A DNA stretch of 7,730 nucleotides, taken from assembly GCA_964579735.1 (NCBI GenBank), contig CAZOHH010000095.1, positions 1 through 7,730 on the forward strand, written 5' to 3'. The position numbers were made by a program, and so were the translations under genes. Below, in pieces: positions 5,682-7,730 of the stretch. The stretch comes from CAILLO01 sp964579735 (GTDB lineage: Bacteria > Bacillota > Clostridia > Saccharofermentanales > UBA5734). Below the pieces are notes generated by a model that saw nothing but the letters and a program-made list of their open reading frames with translations, was not told where the DNA came from and did not search any database. Position 1 is the first letter of the stretch; each line of letters opens with the position of its first letter.

Positions 5682-7434
5682 CGGCATCCTCCTTGACGCA
5701 CTTCGTCCGGATGGAGACGGTCGTTCCGTTCCCCAATTCGCTTGTTACGACAACACCATATCCCTCTTCGCCGTTCCTCAGCCGGATTCTCGCATTGACG
5801 TTGTTCAGCCCGATATGGGAGCCGGAGCCGATCGCCTTTTCGGTGCCGCGCACCAACTCATCGTGGATCCTGTCCTGCTCCTCCCGGGGAATGCCGACGC
5901 CGTTGTCCTCGACGGAGATCAACAGGTCTCCCTCTTCCACTTTCGCGGTGATTCTGATGCCCCATTCCCCCGGTTTCTCCATGAATCCGTGTTCAATGCT
6001 GTTTTCCAGGAGGGGCTGCAGGATGAGCTTCGGAATCCGGCACTCCAGTAGATCGGCTGGGATATCGATTTGAAGGCGGATGCGGTTCGCGAACCTTTCG
6101 TCCTGGATCTGCAGATAGCTCTGGATATTCGAAATCTCCTCCCTCAACGGCACCATTTCCTTCGAGAAGTTCAGGGAGTACCGGAGAATGTCCCCGAGTG
6201 CGAGCGTCACGCCGTATATTTCCGGCGCATCCTTTCGGAGGGCCATCCCTCCGATGACCTGCAGCGTGTTGTACATGAAGTGGGGGTTGATCTGCGCCTG
6301 CAGCGCGCGGATCTGAGCCGTCCGCTTCTCGATCGTGTTCTGGTATTCCTGTGAGACGAGTTCTCGGTTGCGGGTCATCATCTCGTCGAAACTATCCTGG
6401 AGCATCCCGATTTCGTCGAACCGTCCGGATACGCCCTCCGCGCTGTACTCCTCGAATTTCGATTTGCTCATCTTCTCCGTCAGCTGACGAATCGGCCTCG
6501 CGATGATCGACGAAAAGAGTGCGGATACGGCGACCAACCCCAGAATCGAGAGCAGCGCGATCAGGAGGCCGACGAAAAGGGTCTGGGTCATGGCGGACAG
6601 GATCACGTCATCCGGTTCTGCCAGAACGATCTTCAGTTTTCCGGATCCTGACGTGCGATAGAACCAGTACCGCGCATCCGAGAGCGTGAATCGGCTGATT
6701 GTACCGGAGAGTCTGGATCCCATGACGCGGCACTCGGATTCCGTCGGCGGGTCGACCGCTCCCATGTCCGCGAGAATCCGTTCGCCGGCGTCGTTGAAGA
6801 CGATGATCGTCTCCTTGGCACTCGCTTTCAGATCCGCGAGGATTCCCTCGAGCTCATAGGGGCGCAGGTGGATGACGATCAGCGCCAGGGCCGAGTTGTC
6901 TTCGAACCGGTTGATCTGATGGCAGACCAGGATTTCCTTCCCCTCGCGGAAGAACACGACGTTGGTCTGAAGGGCATCCTCCCGCTGCTCCCAATGGGAA
7001 AGGCGGCCCTCCGTCGTGCCGAACGATGCGCCGGACCGGGCGGCGGTGAGCACCTGTCCCGTAACGAGATTGTAGAGATCGATGGAATTGATGTTCGGAT
7101 CGATGCTGATGAGATGGTTGAAGGAGGCGATGTACCGCAGCCGGGCGGAGTAGTCGAGGCTTTCCGTCGAGCACCAGGTCTGGAGGTCGTTCCGGAAGGC
7201 CACGTCGGCCTCGAACCCGTAGAACCGGTCCGTCAGCTCCTTGATGCTGAGGTCCAGACGGTCCTTGAGCCAGCCGATGCTCATGTCGCGGGTCTCGATG
7301 ACCTGCGCCTGCATCCGGTCGTAGATGGTCATCATCGAAAAGACCGTCACGAGGCAAATGGCGAACGTCGTGAGAACGGCAGTGACAAGGAAGATCTTCC
7401 AGCGGATGGACATCTTCGAATGACGTTCGGTCAT
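5674..7434 (-). CDS. YesM-type membrane sensor histidine kinase
   Basis: This 586-residue inner-membrane kinase autophosphorylates on histidine and passes the phosphate to the response regulator encoded next. Membrane helix 1 is at about 13-38 and helix 2 at about 285-312. The extracytoplasmic region between them (about 245 residues) has the size of a Cache-type sensor, though I cannot identify its ligand. A HAMP-like linker follows (starting ARPIRQLTEKM, 312-322). The His_kinase domain of the LytS/YesM class has the phospho-acceptor His385 in QINPHFMYNT. The ATPase domain shows the N box LLENSIEHG (475-483), the G1 box DNGVGI (510-515) and a second glycine box GSGSHIGLNN (536-545). The ATG at 7434 has GAGGAG seven bases upstream. 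A near-consensus promoter lies about 70-100 bases before it. All catalytic motifs are intact and the length is typical. Pairing with an AraC regulator next to a sugar importer implies carbohydrate sensing. Confidence 0.96.
   Translation of the reverse strand: MTERHSKMSIRWKIFLVTAVLTTFAICLVTVFSMMTIYDRMQAQVIETRDMSIGWLKDRLDLSIKELTDRFYGFEADVAFRNDLQTWCSTESLDYSARLRYIASFNHLISIDPNINSIDLYNLVTGQVLTAARSGASFGTTEGRLSHWEQREDALQTNVVFFREGKEILVCHQINRFEDNSALALIVIHLRPYELEGILADLKASAKETIIVFNDAGERILADMGAVDPPTESECRVMGSRLSGTISRFTLSDARYWFYRTSGSGKLKIVLAEPDDVILSAMTQTLFVGLLIALLSILGLVAVSALFSSIIARPIRQLTEKMSKSKFEEYSAEGVSGRFDEIGMLQDSFDEMMTRNRELVSQEYQNTIEKRTAQIRALQAQINPHFMYNTLQVIGGMALRKDAPEIYGVTLALGDILRYSLNFSKEMVPLREEISNIQSYLQIQDERFANRIRLQIDIPADLLECRIPKLILQPLLENSIEHGFMEKPGEWGIRITAKVEEGDLLISVEDNGVGIPREEQDRIHDELVRGTEKAIGSGSHIGLNNVNARIRLRNGEEGYGVVVTSELGNGTTVSIRTKCVKEDADA
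5688..5694 (-). promoter_or_regulatory. Ribosome binding site deciding the response-regulator start
   Basis: AAGGAGG lies inside the last codons of the kinase gene. It is directly against the ATG at 5687, too close for initiation, and 6 bases before the ATG at 5681. This favours the second ATG. Its position within the kinase reading frame implies translational coupling of kinase and regulator. Confidence 0.75.
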
Positions 7435-7501
7435 CGTGCGTCTCCTCGCGAACGACCAGTTCCGTCGCGGGTCCCCGCTTGGAGCCGGCGTTCATGGGAG
7501 C

Positions 7502-7531
7502 ATTGTAGATTCGGCTCTTCGCCCTTGTCAA
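7502..7531 (-). promoter_or_regulatory. Sigma-A/sigma-70 promoter for the kinase-regulator genes
   Basis: The -35 box TTGACA (7531-7526) is a perfect match and the -10 box TACAAT (7507-7502) matches five of six consensus bases, separated by 18 bases. Transcription should start near 7495 and leave a leader of about 60 bases before the kinase ATG. The boxes lie just after the stop of the edge gene (7550), so kinase and regulator form their own unit. A match this good suggests steady basal expression, as expected for a sensor pair. Confidence 0.8.
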
Positions 7532-7549
7532 ACACTTCGCACCCGACGG

Positions 7550-7729
7550 TCACGCCAGCAGGTCGTACCCGACGATCACGCCCGTGAAGGGGTTGAAGTA
7601 GATGCCGATCGGTCCGAGGAGTCCGTCGAGATCGGTGTGGAGCATGACGTGCACGGCCCGGCCGCGAGCAGCTGCTCGCGCACCGTGCCGGATTCCAGGT
7701 CCTCCGTCGTGGTCAACGTCCAGGCACGG
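7550..7729 (-). pseudogene. 3' end of an unrecognised gene with an inferred one-base frameshift
   Basis: A reading frame from the window edge stops with TGA at 7552-7550. Its last 36 or so codons almost all end in G or C and encode a plausible protein tail (HVMLHTDLDGLLG, then GIYFNPFTGVIVGYDLLA). Further upstream that frame looks non-coding, with 13 of 23 codons ending in G/C. A neighbouring frame has 21 of 23 and encodes AWTLTTTEDLESGTVREQ. The two join smoothly if one G is missing from the GGG at 7659-7657 (GGGG restores LLAAGAVHVML). The cause could be a sequencing or assembly error near the sequence end, or a real mutation. I do not recognise the protein family. The gene lies upstream of the kinase in the same direction, and no terminator is visible after it. 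Confidence 0.5.
7663..7680. repeat. 18-bp perfect palindrome
   Basis: CGCGAGCAGCTGCTCGCG is identical to its own reverse complement. It lies inside the edge gene, three bases from the GGG where the reading frame appears to shift. It can fold into a tight hairpin on either strand. In its probable reading frame it encodes part of REQLLA, so it may simply be coding sequence that happens to be symmetric. Confidence 0.6.
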
Positions 7730-7730
7730 C

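Noticed and set aside
6868..7587. A 239-codon open frame on the plus strand
   Set aside because: It lies antisense to the sensor domain and first membrane helix of the kinase and runs across the kinase promoter. It has no recognisable features.
1..7730. CRISPR array, tRNA, rRNA, transposon or integration site
   Set aside because: I saw no spaced direct repeats, no tRNA-like cloverleaf, no transposase or integrase motifs and no terminal inverted repeats. The window is almost fully occupied by the genes listed.

Overview
The window holds one carbohydrate-uptake locus, with every supported gene on the minus strand. Reading from high to low coordinates it contains: the 3' end of an unrecognised gene (7550-7729, apparently frameshifted), a YesM-type sensor histidine kinase, a YesN-type response regulator with an AraC output domain, a sugar ABC transporter solute-binding lipoprotein, two ABC permeases, and a glycoside hydrolase family 5 (GH5) enzyme that runs off the left edge of the window. 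Coding density is very high; the longest gap is 119 bases, and there is no gene-free stretch over 300 bases.

The organism cannot be fixed from this sequence. G+C looks to be in the high fifties by eye, the third codon position is rich in G/C, and strong AGGAGG-type ribosome binding sites precede most genes. A YesM/YesN pair next to an ABC sugar importer that lacks its own ATPase is typical of Firmicutes such as Paenibacillaceae and some Clostridia. It also occurs in Spirochaetes, and the Thr/Pro-rich linker after the lipoprotein cysteine resembles Chloroflexi lipoproteins. I favour a high-GC Firmicute-like bacterium with low certainty.

Layout: a near-consensus sigma-A promoter (TTGACA, 18 bases, TACAAT) lies just after the edge gene and should drive the kinase and regulator, whose genes overlap. 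A 119-base gap with a 7-bp inverted repeat next to the ribosome binding site separates them from the transporter-hydrolase genes. After the binding-protein gene there is an 11-bp GC-rich hairpin with a UUCG loop and no U-tract. It fits an intercistronic stabiliser or attenuator that lets the binding protein be made in excess of the permeases. The two permease genes overlap by 4 bases (GTGA) and the GH5 gene starts 2 bases after the second permease stops.

Working model (inference): the membrane kinase senses an extracellular saccharide or the loaded binding protein. The regulator switches on the transporter genes. The lipoprotein captures an oligosaccharide, the two permeases import it using an ATPase encoded elsewhere, and the GH5 enzyme, which has no signal peptide, hydrolyses it in the cytoplasm. 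Nothing here looks like a new type of system. The points most worth a second look are the leaderless GH5 with an extra C-terminal region, the two non-coding inverted repeats, and the inferred single-base frameshift beside an 18-bp perfect palindrome at the right edge.
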